From Paramacrobiotus richtersi (Eukaryota; Tardigrada; Eutardigrada; Parachela; Macrobiotidae): DNA of 35,668 nt. The stretch is from NCBI GenBank assembly GCA_034698045.1, contig JAQGAU010000183.1:1-35668 (forward strand), in the 5' to 3' direction. The position numbers and the translations under genes were made by a program. Each line of letters begins with the position of its first letter. Within the stretch, counting starts at the first letter, position 1. The notes under the pieces were generated by a model. It saw only the letters and a program-made list of their open reading frames with translations. It had not been told where the DNA came from and made no database searches. Below, piece by piece: positions 21,749 through 32,500 of this stretch.

Positions 21749-22315
21749 TCAAGGCGACGGAACCGGACTGCGCTGTTCATCACGCTGACGGTATTCCTTC
21801 ATCTCCTTGTCGTAGCGCACCTTATCCTTCATCGCCAACTGATGGAACATGCGTCGCTCCCGTCCGTCCATCCCATGCCACTTCCGGGCGCATTTCCGTG
21901 AAAAATCCCCAAAATCACTCTCACTACGCAGCTCACGGCAGTGGTGCAGAAAAAACGAATACGCCGTCATTATCCCGCGTGGTTTGCCAGTTTCTCGGTG
22001 TTTCCGGGGTGGAATTTTCTTTGGGATAACGGGAGATGGTGGGGAAGATGCTGGGTGTCGGATCGGGGTGACGACAAGGAGGACGGAGGGATGGTGGAGT
22101 TTGTGAAGCTCGTTTTCGTAGCGCACTTTATCCTTGGCGGCTAGGCCGCGGAAACGCGCTTTCTGTCGCTCGGTTAGGGCCTTCCATTGGGCGGCACATT
22201 TGCGGGTGAAGGCGCCACAGTTTAGTCGGGGACTGGGGTCGTCTTTCTTGTACTGGAGCAGGGCATTCTTCAGGAAGAAGGTGAAAGCGGACATTGTGGG
22301 ACGCGGCTGGTCCAT
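21749..22315 (-). CDS. HMGB/DSP1-like protein with two HMG boxes
   Basis: A single-exon frame of 188 residues runs from the ATG at 22315 to a TGA at 21749-21751. Box 1 (about residues 4-70) shows RPTMSAFTFFLKN, CGAFTRKCAAQWKALTERQK and AAKDKVRYENEL. Box 2 (about 112-179) shows KPRGIMTAYSFFLHHCREL, GDFSRKCARKWHGMDGRERR and AMKDKVRYDKEMKEY. The KPRG-M-AY-FF and FSRKC-W signatures are those of HMGB1-3 and insect DSP1, which are non-sequence-specific DNA-bending chromatin proteins. In box 2 the loop between helices 1 and 2 is about six residues shorter than usual. There is no acidic C-terminal tail; the protein ends in RSPVPSP. It lies between PRDM units 2 and 3 in the opposite direction. An intronless frame might indicate a retrocopy. 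A donor-like caggtgaga lies just past the stop, so a spliced 3' end cannot be excluded. Confidence 0.8.
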   Translation of the reverse strand: MDQPRPTMSAFTFFLKNALLQYKKDDPSPRLNCGAFTRKCAAQWKALTERQKARFRGLAAKDKVRYENELHKLHHPSVLLVVTPIRHPASSPPSPVIPKKIPPRKHRETGKPRGIMTAYSFFLHHCRELRSESDFGDFSRKCARKWHGMDGRERRMFHQLAMKDKVRYDKEMKEYRQRDEQRSPVPSP

Positions 22316-23200
22316 GATTGCGCAATGCGAAAATTATTTAAGAATTTAAGATAATTAGTCTGTTAACTTGTTGTCGATTAATAAAAAAAACAAAACTGCG
22401 AAAACAACATTTTAGTTAAAAAAATTAGACATAAAATTGATAAAAACAACTGAAAAATCGCAAAACAAAGAGAAGAAAGCTGACACCAGGGATCAACGGA
22501 ATCACTGAAATCGTTAAGTATTCAACAGGCGGGCCGGAAAGCCGAGGAAAGCCGTCAGCCTCCAACGACCGGGTTCCGGCTCGAAGACCACCGGAAATGA
22601 GCCACTGACATTTCTAATCAGTCTTAACATGCAGCTGGCTGGCAGAACGCTGTTCTTTGTCTTTGTCAGAAAAATTTCCTGAGAAACAACAACAAAATCA
22701 CTGATAAAATCACTTTGTAAATCGTCTTTGTAAGGTCAATCAAATTTGCTTTGCAAGAATCAAATCTGGAAAGACGGACAAGCAGTCACAGTGCAGCGGG
22801 TGGCAGCTACATGGCAACAAATCGGTGTAAAATTTACATTTGATTATGGCAGAATTGCAGGATATGAGAAATGACGATAATTGATCGTTTTCTTAATAAT
22901 TTACGTATTTCGTTTTTTTTGTGGTTCACCTATCAACTCCTAGTACTGGAAGTCGTAACACATGTGAGTCGGAACACAAATCGTAATTAGCGGCATTTAT
23001 CGAACTGCCATCTGCTGCGGTAGCAAATCGGGCTAACTTGAAAATGACCACATAAAATGCACCAGAAATATCTTTCGCGTTTTAATTCAGAATTTTCCCT
23101 TTATGAAAAACGAAACATCACGTATAGCAAAATAATGAGAATATACACCAGCACACCAGTGCGTGACCCAACACGCATCTTCCCGCCGACGAGACGCACT
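22316..23200. promoter_or_regulatory. Upstream region of the HMGB-like gene
   Basis: No coding exon was seen on either strand. A GC-richer patch at 22525-22610 (gcgggccggaaagccgagg and ccgggttccggctcg) is the best candidate for a 5' UTR or promoter of the minus-strand HMG gene. The rest is AT-rich. The short plus-strand frame at 23057-23293 is antisense to the second HMG gene's last exon. Confidence 0.35.
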
Positions 23201-23756
23201 TCACTGCATCTTTCCCATTTCGTAACGCGCCGTGTCCTTGGTCGCCATATCACGAAATTTGGCTGTTTCCTAAAGATGCATATTATGTACTAGTAATTAT
23301 TAAAAAAATTTAAGAAATTATTTTTCCTAACAAAATTTATAACGAAAATAAATAATATTTAAATATTAATTCATAAATAATTAGTAATATATAAATAATG
23401 AATATAAAAAATCAGTTTTAAATTAAAATAATTTTAACAAAATTTATGACACGAAAATGCGCACATTTAAGTAACTCAGTTTTATCCTTTGACAAATTTA
23501 TATGAAATTCGAATAATCGTAATCCGTAATGACAGAGCGAAACGCGATCAAATCGTCCTTTTGCAAATATCGTTTAACAGTAATACAGCGGACTGGTCAA
23601 TCTTACCTTTTCCTTGCTCGCCAATCCTTTCCATTTCTTCGCGCAGTGCACAGACAGGAAAATGGCATACGCTGACTTCGTATTACGTCGCGGCATATCC
23701 AGGGACAAATCATCGTGATTTTCACGGATCGAAGGAACACGGTCGTTCGTCGCCAT
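23201..23756 (-). CDS. Small HMG-box protein with an internally deleted box
   Basis: Two exons join in phase 0: 23756-23607 and 23269-23201, giving 72 residues. The donor is AAAG|gtaaga and the acceptor atctttag|GAA, both read on the minus strand. After about 25 residues comes one HMG-box-like region: NTKSAYAIFLSVH, CAKKWKGLASKEK, ETAKFRDMATKDTARYEMG. The start (SAYAIFL) and the helix 2-3 part match HMGB/DSP1 boxes. However, roughly 20 residues (end of helix 1, loop, start of helix 2, normally around the FSEFSRK element) are missing, with no intron that could hold them. The box probably cannot fold normally, so this may be a decaying paralogue of the neighbouring HMGB-like gene or a specialised fragment. 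The clean splice junction and intact frame argue that it is expressed or recently was. Confidence 0.6.
23280..23470. other. AT-rich intron of the small HMG gene
   Basis: The intron 23270-23606 is dominated by aataattt/aaataatgaata-type low-complexity sequence on the plus strand. No gene was seen in it. Confidence 0.5.
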
Positions 23757-24608
23757 CTTGAGCAGATTATTTAGAGAATTTATCAGGAATTAAATCTAGT
23801 CAATTGTTATCTAGTAAATTATGTGCTTAACGAGGTTTTCTAAATTCTAACGTGTGACACGGTGCCTGATGATCGTCAGAGCTTAAATACGATTTGGAAA
23901 ATGTAAAATTCGGTGAACGACTTGCTTTTACATGTAGCGATATGAATGGATTCGCGCCTGTTCGCGGTATTGTTGTCGTTAACCGTCGCCTCTGGCATTT
24001 CTCTGACGTAGAATTTCTAACCGCACGAGGGGTACGGCTACGAACACAACAACATGTCACATGCATGGCGTCAAGTTACTGAACTACCCCGTCAGAGCGG
24101 TGGAATGCGGCAAGTTAATATTCACCTCACAGTGCTCACTGCTCACACTTTTAATTAATTTTGTACATTGGTATTTGTTTAAATTTTGTTGAAAAGGTTA
24201 TGGAAACTTTGTTCATGATAGCATGAAAACATGAGACGTTCCAGGCAGCAGTAATCCAATTCGTCCAGCTTTGCACCGCGTGCCGAGCTCCACTTCCGGT
24301 CTAGCGCGCACCCCCCACCGGGTACTGTGGGGCTAAACGGTACGCCTCGATATGTACAGCGATGGATCAGGGCGATGCGTGGAATTCATCTCCAAGGCTT
24401 TTCCGTTATTTGCCTTCTGTGCTTGAAATTTTAAACGTTGTATCAGGATTAAAACAATCTGCTTTCAAGATTTCCTTCTTTCTGTCATCCTAACCAGAAA
24501 GATCTGCAGATTCACCCAGCGGAAAAGTAACGAGCACCATCATCGTCGTGCAGTGATACGTTGTAGGGTTTTTTCACATCCATCGTTCCATACCCCCAGC
24601 GACCAGCA
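23757..24608. promoter_or_regulatory. Divergent promoter region: small HMG gene (-) and PRDM unit 3 (+)
   Basis: The two flanking genes start here head to head, 852 bp apart. The segment 24235-24375 is GC- and CpG-rich (gtctagcgcgcaccccccacc), consistent with a promoter or 5' UTR of unit 3. The plus-strand frame at 23894-24082 (62 codons) has no recognisable domain. Confidence 0.4.
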
Positions 24609-27600
24609 ATGGCAGCGGAGACCACTGGTGAAGCCAATCAAATTATCGCATCAACATTTCCCACAGAAATCCCCGTTATTCCGTCGTTTGTTCCTTCCGT
24701 GGAGGGAGAATCAGCTGCGATTGTTTTAAATGAGTTCCTCTGTGGATTTCCACAATCTGTGGCGGATAATGCAGCTCCAGTCGACGATGCGTCTCCTGGA
24801 ATTTGTATGTTTGACTGCTTTTCTGCGAATAAGTTTCCATAATCAACTTCCACTGTGACAGTTCTGGGTTGGTTTTTTCGTGAATCTTGATGTAAATGTT
24901 TTGGTTTAGGGTGCGAAGGATGTGGACGCCTTGTGGAAGAACCCTGTTGGGAGCATGCATCAGCTGTTGAGGATGACTTTGTTGATCTTTCAATGACCAC
25001 ATTACCACCGTGCTTGGTTATTATCCGTAAAGAAGCATCTCAAGGTACAAGTTTTTTAGCAATTTTAAGCAGCCACGGTTTATTTTGTTTTTGTGGCAGA
25101 CATTTTATTTAATTTACTGATGATTTTGTTTATAACTGTAAACTTTTTTATATATCCTAAAAGGTTGGAAAAACTCAAAAAATTTGGTTTTTGGTGTCCC
25201 TGTTGTTCTACGTGTATTGCTATATAAATACCGGAATTTTCTTCAAATTGTTAGTGTTTTGTGTTGTATAGTATCGATATTAGTTAAGAGAGAAATCAGG
25301 ATTATTTTCATGATTTTTCCAGTCAAATAAATAATTGAATAAATACGTTACTTTTTACTAACTAACGTTACTTTTTTTTACTTGTTTACTAACTAACATT
25401 TCATTGATTTACGGTAATTAAGTATCTTATACAGCACGATTCTGTAATGTGTTGAACTTGATTCTTTAAAGACTGATTCATTATTATTGCTATGATTTCC
25501 ATCCAGTGGCCACTGTACCTAATCATGCCTGCAAAAGAGTCGCTGTTATGTGTATGGAAATCATTTAGTCGAATTTGTTTTGTCACAGTTTACTGAGTTT
25601 ATATTGTTAATGTTAACATATGTATTTTTAATGATATAAAATTATTTTATTTTTTAAAGTTAGAGAATCGAATATAGTATGTGAATCGAATTTCTAGAAT
25701 TTCACGTCTAGAATCTGTACTTGCAGAAATCGGAGTTTTTGCTCGCACGCCGATCGGGATGCAGTACCGTTTCGGCCCGGTCGTGGCACCGGTGATTCCC
25801 TTCCCAAAAGACGACACGACCCTTGTCCTCCCTTTTCCCGATCATGGCAAGAAAAATGCCGTCTACTTTGACCTGACAGACAGCCGTGTCTGCAACTGGA
25901 TGAAATTTGTTCGCTTTGCCGAGGACAAGACCCAGCAGAATCTGGCTGTCTACCTGTACAACGCTGCAGTGTACTTCGTCAGTGTTAAAGCCATTCCGCC
26001 GGGGTGTGAGCTGAAAGTGGGCTATTCGGAGTCGTATGCGGCGTTGTTGACCAAAAAGTTCCTGGATTCCCGGGGTTTTAAGATCGGTGCAGGTAAAGAG
26101 ACAAAATTCGAGGAAAACTTGTTCTTTTATGGAAAAAATCGATATTAAAGTAGTTGAAGTTTTGCTGAATTTTCATGATTTTTTTTGGCTTAATATTTGC
26201 ATGTTTTTGCCGTTGGTTTTCTGCACGTTGTTTGATATTTTTCACTATTTTCTGGCTTAACATTTTTATAATATTTGTTTCTGGTATATTTCTACATGTT
26301 TGTTTGCTGAATTTTGTTTGGTTAATAATTTGCCTGGCGTTGGTTGAGCGCTATATAGCACTTCGCGTGTTTATGTAGTCATGAAATTTACAGGAACCAG
26401 GGAATCTCCACCGCAGAACATACCGGTATCTTTGCCACAAAAGAAAGTCTCAGCATCAGCGGAAGAAATCGATACGAATGAAAACGGCCGTCCTAGTGTG
26501 TACACTTAACTTTGTGGTTAATTCTGTGGTTATATCCGCTGTTTTTTCAGCTGCAGACGTGGAAACCATTCCGGTCCCTTCCGGTCGTTATTCCCTTCGC
26601 CGTCGCCAACCGATCCCGTGGCGGAGAAATCTCGAAAAGGATGAAAATCCCGATACCGAAATGTCGGCTCTGGAGACTGAGCCCGAACCAAAAGACCAAG
26701 AACTGTCCGAAAAAAGTGCTTCTGAAGAAGCATACAACGACGAGGAACCCGACTCCGAACCGGAATACACCGCACCCCCCGAACCGAAAAAACCCGGGCG
26801 TAAAAGAAAAGCCACTGGGCGCGTGGAACGCCTCAAGGTCAAGAAAGGTTCCGCCCTTCTCCAGAATCTCCACACACCGTTAGAACGAAAGCCCCGCACC
26901 CGGAAAACCGATACCCCATCGTTTTTGTTCCGTTTCAAACACTCGTGTAAAGAGTGTGGATTGCACTTCCGGTCGGAGGAGCTGCTGCAGCTGCACAACC
27001 TGATGCATCTCCCGGAGGAGCAGCGCGGGGAGGATGTGGAGAGAACGTGTCCCAAGTGTGGGATTGTGCGGCGGAATGCGGAGATTATGGTCAAGCATGT
27101 CCGGCAGCATGCGCGGACGACGGATCAGCTGGATCCGGAGCGGCAAAAGTGTCCGTTTTGTCACAAGTACTATGTGCATTTGCGGAGTCATTTGGATCTG
27201 ACGCATCGGGCACAGTATCGGCAGGGACCGGATCTCGATGAGACGGGGCTGAAGTATCAGTGTGAAGTGTGTCAGCTACGGTTTAGGACGATACATGGGC
27301 TGAAAAGTCATACTCAGGTGAGGAATTGGTCGAATTGAATAGCGTACTTTTTGTTCTGAAGAAATGCATAAACGACAGATATTTCATTAACAGTGAATGT
27401 AAAAATGGTTATCTTATACTTTTTATATACAGTGACGGCCCAGTTTAAACGTACAAATATGTCAGATAAATGTAAGCCAATATACGGAATTATGTAGATT
27501 ATAATAAGGAAGTGACATTGAAATGCGGGATAGCCGTGATACGGGTAGGGTCTAAGGATGCAAAAAGGAATCAGACAAACCAGTTTAAACTAAACAAACA

Positions 27601-28504
27601 GTCGTAGTGTTAATTTTTAATAAATCATACCAAAAAAATTAATCAGTCCTGCGGAAATCGAAGTACTATATCGTTTTTTATACATATTAAAATTTGGTTG
27701 TAAACTGCGCATGGGATGGTTGTTCAGGCTGCCATTACACTACAATAGACTATAATATTATGAGTACATACTGTACACGACTGACTTGTGCGTTAAGGCA
27801 TGTATCGTTATACAACTACCGAAGTCCGACAGTACCGAGTTAGCGTTTTTGTACTACCAACAAAAAAGCGAATTATTGGCGCGCCGTTGAGCATTGTGGT
27901 GCTTTCCATATGTATTAATACATCTCTGCTGTAGATCCACGTCGAGAATGGTCCAAAACTCAGCCAGTGTCTCATCTGTAACGAACAGTTCAAATTCTCC
28001 GAACTACAAAAACACACGGAAACCCACGTGGTCGACGAGCGTTTCCCGTGCCGCCAGTGCACCGGCACCTACCCGACCTACAAAAGCCTGACCCGCCACG
28101 TGCAAGCGGCCCACGATCCCTCCAAAGTGTTGATCTGTGAGTTATGCCAAAAGATCTACGTGACCCGCTCCCGTCTCAACCGGCACATGCTCTCCCACTC
28201 CAACACCTTTGCCTTCATCTGTGACCACTGTGGGAAGCAGTTTAAGATCAAACAGCAGATGCAGCGGCACATTGAGCGGGTGCATTTGAAGATCAATACG
28301 GAGAAATTGCGGGCGGCGGACAAGGGCGAGGAAGGGGAAGAAAGGGAGAAGGCGCCGTATTTGCGACCGCGGTTGCGGATGGCGTTTGAGGAGTTCCCGT
28401 ATAAGTGTCAAGAGTGCTCGTTGGGGTATTTGCAACGGGGGAAACTGGTTAATCATGTGCTGACACGGCACCCCGAGACGAATCTGGATGATATTCCCGC
28501 TTAG
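24609..28504 (+). CDS. PRDM10/15-like unit 3: zinc knuckle, PR/SET, nine C2H2 fingers
   Basis: Joined exons: 24609-24804, 24910-25044, 25727-26092, 26394-26495, 26551-27317, 27935-28504, giving 711 residues. The knuckle is at 66-110 (WCEGCGRLVEEPCWEHAS; LPPCLVIIRKE). The PR/SET domain is at 111-232 (IGVFARTPIGMQYRFGP; CNWMKFVRFAE; QQNLAVYL; GCELKVGYSESY, so the Trp of VWY is Gly). Its exon is 366 nt, as in unit 1, and the two share the block DDTT-L-LPF--GKK-AVYFDL. The linker is acidic then basic with AT-hook-like KKPGRKRK. Nine C2H2 fingers start at about 399 (CKECGLHFRSEELLQLH) and end with LQRGKLVNHVLTRHPE then DDIPA. The sequence at the start of finger 1 is continuous, with no intron where units 2 and 4 have one. 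Intron 4 is only 55 nt with a gtgtgt donor. AATAAA occurs at 28732-28737. It is expected to be a nuclear DNA-binding regulator. Confidence 0.9.
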
Positions 28505-29552
28505 AATTGGCGTTGTTGTCTTACCGGAATTGGCTGTAATGTGCCGTTGTTCTTGACGATTTTTGTATCGTCCGTCTGTTATTTTGTACAGTTTTCAGAA
28601 TTATTGGATTACGTTATTTATTGAGATTCTGTTGTGTATTTAGTCTGTTACGAGTATGAAACGAAATGGGAACTTGCTAAGTATTTCGTGATTATTTTAT
28701 GGGAAATTGTACAGGGTGTCGCAAAAAATCCAATAAACAAAAAAAAACCGTGAAATAAGATTTGACTTCGGCAATAGCCATGATAAATACGGAAGCCCAA
28801 CGCGAACAAAATCCAGACGCACAATTTCGGGAAAAACTGGAAATGGATCACGCGCGATAAAGAATTAATATTAATGGCTGTTTACTAGAATTATTATACT
28901 GTATATATCAATAAACCAACAATGCTTAATGAATTACTGTAATTGGTTTTAACTTTTAAGGGTTCACGATTCCAAAACAAAATTATTAATACGCTTAATT
29001 TTACTGCAAAAAATCCGTGACTGATCTTCAGGCTAGCAAATAATTTCCAGTTATAAAAACTCACAATTCTTGGCGGCGTATTAGTTGCGGCAAACGATTA
29101 ACTAAAGTGTTCCATACAACATCCCTGTAGTAACAGTTCACATGCACATCCCTGTACTGGCAGTGGTAATGGTCGAGGGCGGTTGCGACGGCACCGTGCA
29201 CGCTTCTCCTACATTTTTCCAAGGACCAAGCCGTGATGCTTTTGCCTTTTCTACAATTCAAGCGGCGAACTTTGTAAAAACGTTTGTTTTTAGTTCTACA
29301 TGAATGTCCAGTGGCTACTGTGATTGTAAGTTACTTTTAGTGGTTCATAGACCATCTGTTCGCAGTTTCATTAAGCTCGATAGCAAAAAAGACGAAAAGG
29401 TGCAATCTTTTCCACGTTTTGGGTTTCCTAGATTTTCTTCTTCGTTTACGTAAACTTTGACGTTTTTCCTGTTAGAACTGGGTGCTAAATACTTACAATT
29501 TTGATATGTCGACCAACATTGACATTTCCCTGTTGGCAGAAACGGTGGGAAA
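28505..29552. other. Unit 3 3' UTR and unit 4 promoter spacer
   Basis: There are AATAAA sites at 28732-28737 and near 28908. The segment 29060-29260 is GC-richer and holds a short near-repeat, acatccctgtagtaacag and acatccctgtactggcag, 34 bp apart. It is probably part of the unit 4 promoter or leader. A 66-codon minus-strand frame at 29061-29261 covers the same segment but has no recognised domain, so I do not call it. Confidence 0.4.
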
Positions 29553-32500
29553 ATGGAGACGGTGGAAGTGACGGAATCTTCGGAGCTCACTCCGGAGGAT
29601 ACACGCATTGAAGAGGAAGTGCAAGAGGAATCTGCGGCCTCGATCTGTGAGATCATTGTTTCCCTTTACACCCAATTGAAGAATATTCCGTTCGCAATTA
29701 AGATAATTGAGTTTAACGCATTAGGGTGCGATGGATGTAAGGAACTCCTGGAGGAACCCTGCCTGCTCCATGCTGCCACAATGGAAGATCAGACTTTTGA
29801 TTTGGCCACGGCGACGTTGCCAGCGTCGTTGGCGTTTGAACAGCATGAAGGAATGCTTGGTAAGGACGGTATAGTACCGTTTGTGTAGCCCATAACGACG
29901 AAACGGCTCTTTTATTAGTCCGCTTTTCCAGTTATAAATTGCAGTTTCGAAACAATTTTCCCAAAGATTTTTTTTCCAGATTTTTTCTTTCTCGAACACT
30001 TTTTGTCCAAACGCGTCATCAAGCCTTTACTCGGCAGTTTTTTACCCAAAAATAAGGTTTGTAATATGAGTTAATTTTAGCCATTTGCTGCTTGAGAATT
30101 TTCGTTTGTTTTGAATTATTGATATGTAATTTTCCGTAAAGATTTCATATTAATAGATTTCAAACGTAAGGGTACTTTTTTTTTAATTTAAATTTTGTGT
30201 TCTTACTGATTAGGATTTTTTTTAGTAAGAATTCCTTTCTCGAAAACATTCTTCAAGAAGTAGTGTTTTTGAAAAAAATAATTTTGAACAACTTTTTTGC
30301 GAGATTTTTTTTCCTTTATTTTCCTCATTCTTTCCCAGAAAAGGGTGTATTCACCCGGGTACACATTCCCATCAGCACCTCCTTCGGCCCCTTGATGGGC
30401 CCGCTGTACGAAGAACCCGATCAGGAGTGTCGTTTTGCCATTCCCACGGAAGACGGGGGCCGGTATTATCACTTGGCGGATGACAAATACTGCAACTGGA
30501 TGAAGTATGTCCGCTTGGCGGAAACGGAAGTGGAGCATAATCTGATGGCGTGTCTGCGGGAGGATTCCATTTACTTTATCAGTGTTAGAGCGATTTCCGC
30601 CAAAGAGGAGCTGAGGGTGTGGTATTCCAAGAAGTACGCCAAAATTATGCAGAAACCACTGACACCGGTGCCGCTTTATACAACCGCCGAAGGTAAGCAA
30701 ACATATGCTTTCTAAGTAGATTTGTTTCAGTTGTCGATGCTTACGGAATTTGTTAGGCTTTAGGGTTGGTTTTGTAGCAATCTGCATCCTTATTGAATAT
30801 TATTAAGCTTTTGTTGTTTCTGCATGGATGTTGTAAAATATTTATGCATTATTATTATTGTCAAATTAATTTCCATATATCTGCATTTTTTTGGATATTA
30901 TTTTTAGTTTTGGTTCTCTCAGCCGTTTTGTTAGATTAATGCTTCTTAACTGCGCATGTACGTATATTGCGTCAATTTGTGTGCCTTACTTCGTCCGTTG
31001 TTGTGCTTGAGTAAAGTACTAGTAATTGTGGTTTTTAAAAATTTTTGACCCTGTTAATTTGTTGGCATGTCTCACAGATGATATTCTGTAGGCGTATTTT
31101 TCGTTGCTCAGGATCAATTTTCGTATTTGATCCGTTGGGATTTTTGCAGGAGTCTTCGTTACAGTGGCAGAAATCGAGGAAGACGGACAGTCACAAATCG
31201 AATCAACGGAGATCACCGAGGTGCCACATACTGAAACGGAAGCAGTTCCGGCAGCTATTAACGATATGGAGGTGAACGTTTTGGATTATTTCCTGCAGAG
31301 ACCAGCGGAGCAAACCATAACTGGTAAGAATCCCATTGATCACAACGATGATTTTATTCATAATGAAGATAAACCGTTTGCGCTCGTTGAGATTTCGAAC
31401 ACAAAGTTCCGTGTTACATTACGTTGCGCGAATTTTCAACTGCTTAGATAAGAAAAATTGGGAAAGTAACGAGTTTCACGGGATAAAGCCGAAGTCCAGT
31501 ATTTTCTTGTTTTGCTTTAATTCAGGATGATTAAATGCTTGTGAATCTGTTTAGAATCCATTGTACAAGAGCCGGTCAAGGAATCCGTCCCGGAAGTGGA
31601 AACACCTCCGAAACAATCCATCCGCACATCAACTCGACTGCGTAACAAGCGTGCTTCAATTGCCGGTCAAGAGGATGTCGCTACAGGTTAGTTAAATCAG
31701 ACTTGTGCATTTCCGGCGCCAACAGAATATCCATGGTCCGGTTTCGTTCACAGCGTCCGTTCCTGTCGAAACTGAATCTTTGGCTGTTCAGTCACCTCCC
31801 CCTAAACGTGCCCGAACGACCTCTGTCACGGACACCGAAGAAAAGGAGGCGAGTGAAAAGGACACGGCTGTGACTCCAGAAGAAAGTAAGAGCTTTAACA
31901 TATTTTTGGTTTTGGACAATGGATAGTTGTTAGCAACTGGTGATGATTAGAAATGTGAAAAAAATGCGTGAAATTTTAAAACTATGATTTTTCTCCATAA
32001 ACAAGGATGAAATTGTTTCGTTTTATGAATGTAGTATTGAAACAACGACAGCTTGCTGATATTAGACAAGAGAAAGATAAAAAGTCTTAAGTCTCCTGAC
32101 AAATACTTGTGTTTTGTAGTCACTGCAGAAGTGATCACTCCTCCCCAGCCAACTCGAAAAGCAGTATCAATCGTGAGGAGACCAACCAAAAGAACCTCGG
32201 CTGACGTTGACGAAGAGTTTGAATACACTCCATCGAAACTGGTTAAAATTGAACGCGTCAGTAAGCGTATGAGCGAGTACCGTGCCAGCTTGCGCCGGCA
32301 TCCAGAAACCGATGAAACGTCTTCCAAACGAAAAGTAAAGCGCTGTCGCGGCAAGAAACTCCACCCACCGGCTCTGGATTACCCGTACGCCTGCGCCGAA
32401 TGCGCCATTCATTTCAAAACTCAGGTTGGGACGGATTTTTCTCGGATTTGTATATAATTTTTAGTATCACCTAGATTTCTTTCGGTAACTGTGGATTCTT

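Noticed and set aside
21849-22144. Plus-strand frames of 67-85 codons
   Set aside because: They are antisense to the two-box HMG gene, which has clear family motifs on the minus strand.
23894-24082. 62-codon plus-strand frame between the small HMG gene and unit 3
   Set aside because: No family recognised, no splice continuation found, and it lies in a divergent promoter region.
27430-27860. Possible mariner-type element in unit 3 intron 5 (starts acagtgacggcccagtttaaa)
   Set aside because: No convincing inverted partner for the end was found, only a direct, self-complementary cagtttaaac nearby. The ggcccagttta match near 9787 is too short to define a family.
29061-29261. 66-codon minus-strand frame with a repeated YRDV pattern
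   Set aside because: The YRDV echo comes from a short DNA near-repeat (acatccctgta). No domain, no clear context, and the region looks like the unit 4 promoter.
30197-30338. Hydrophobic leader in front of the unit 4 PR domain
   Set aside because: The same artefact: intron sequence read through to the acceptor tttcccag at 30338.
30203-30787. 194-codon minus-strand open frame
   Set aside because: It is antisense to the PR exon of unit 4, which is clearly coding on the plus strand.
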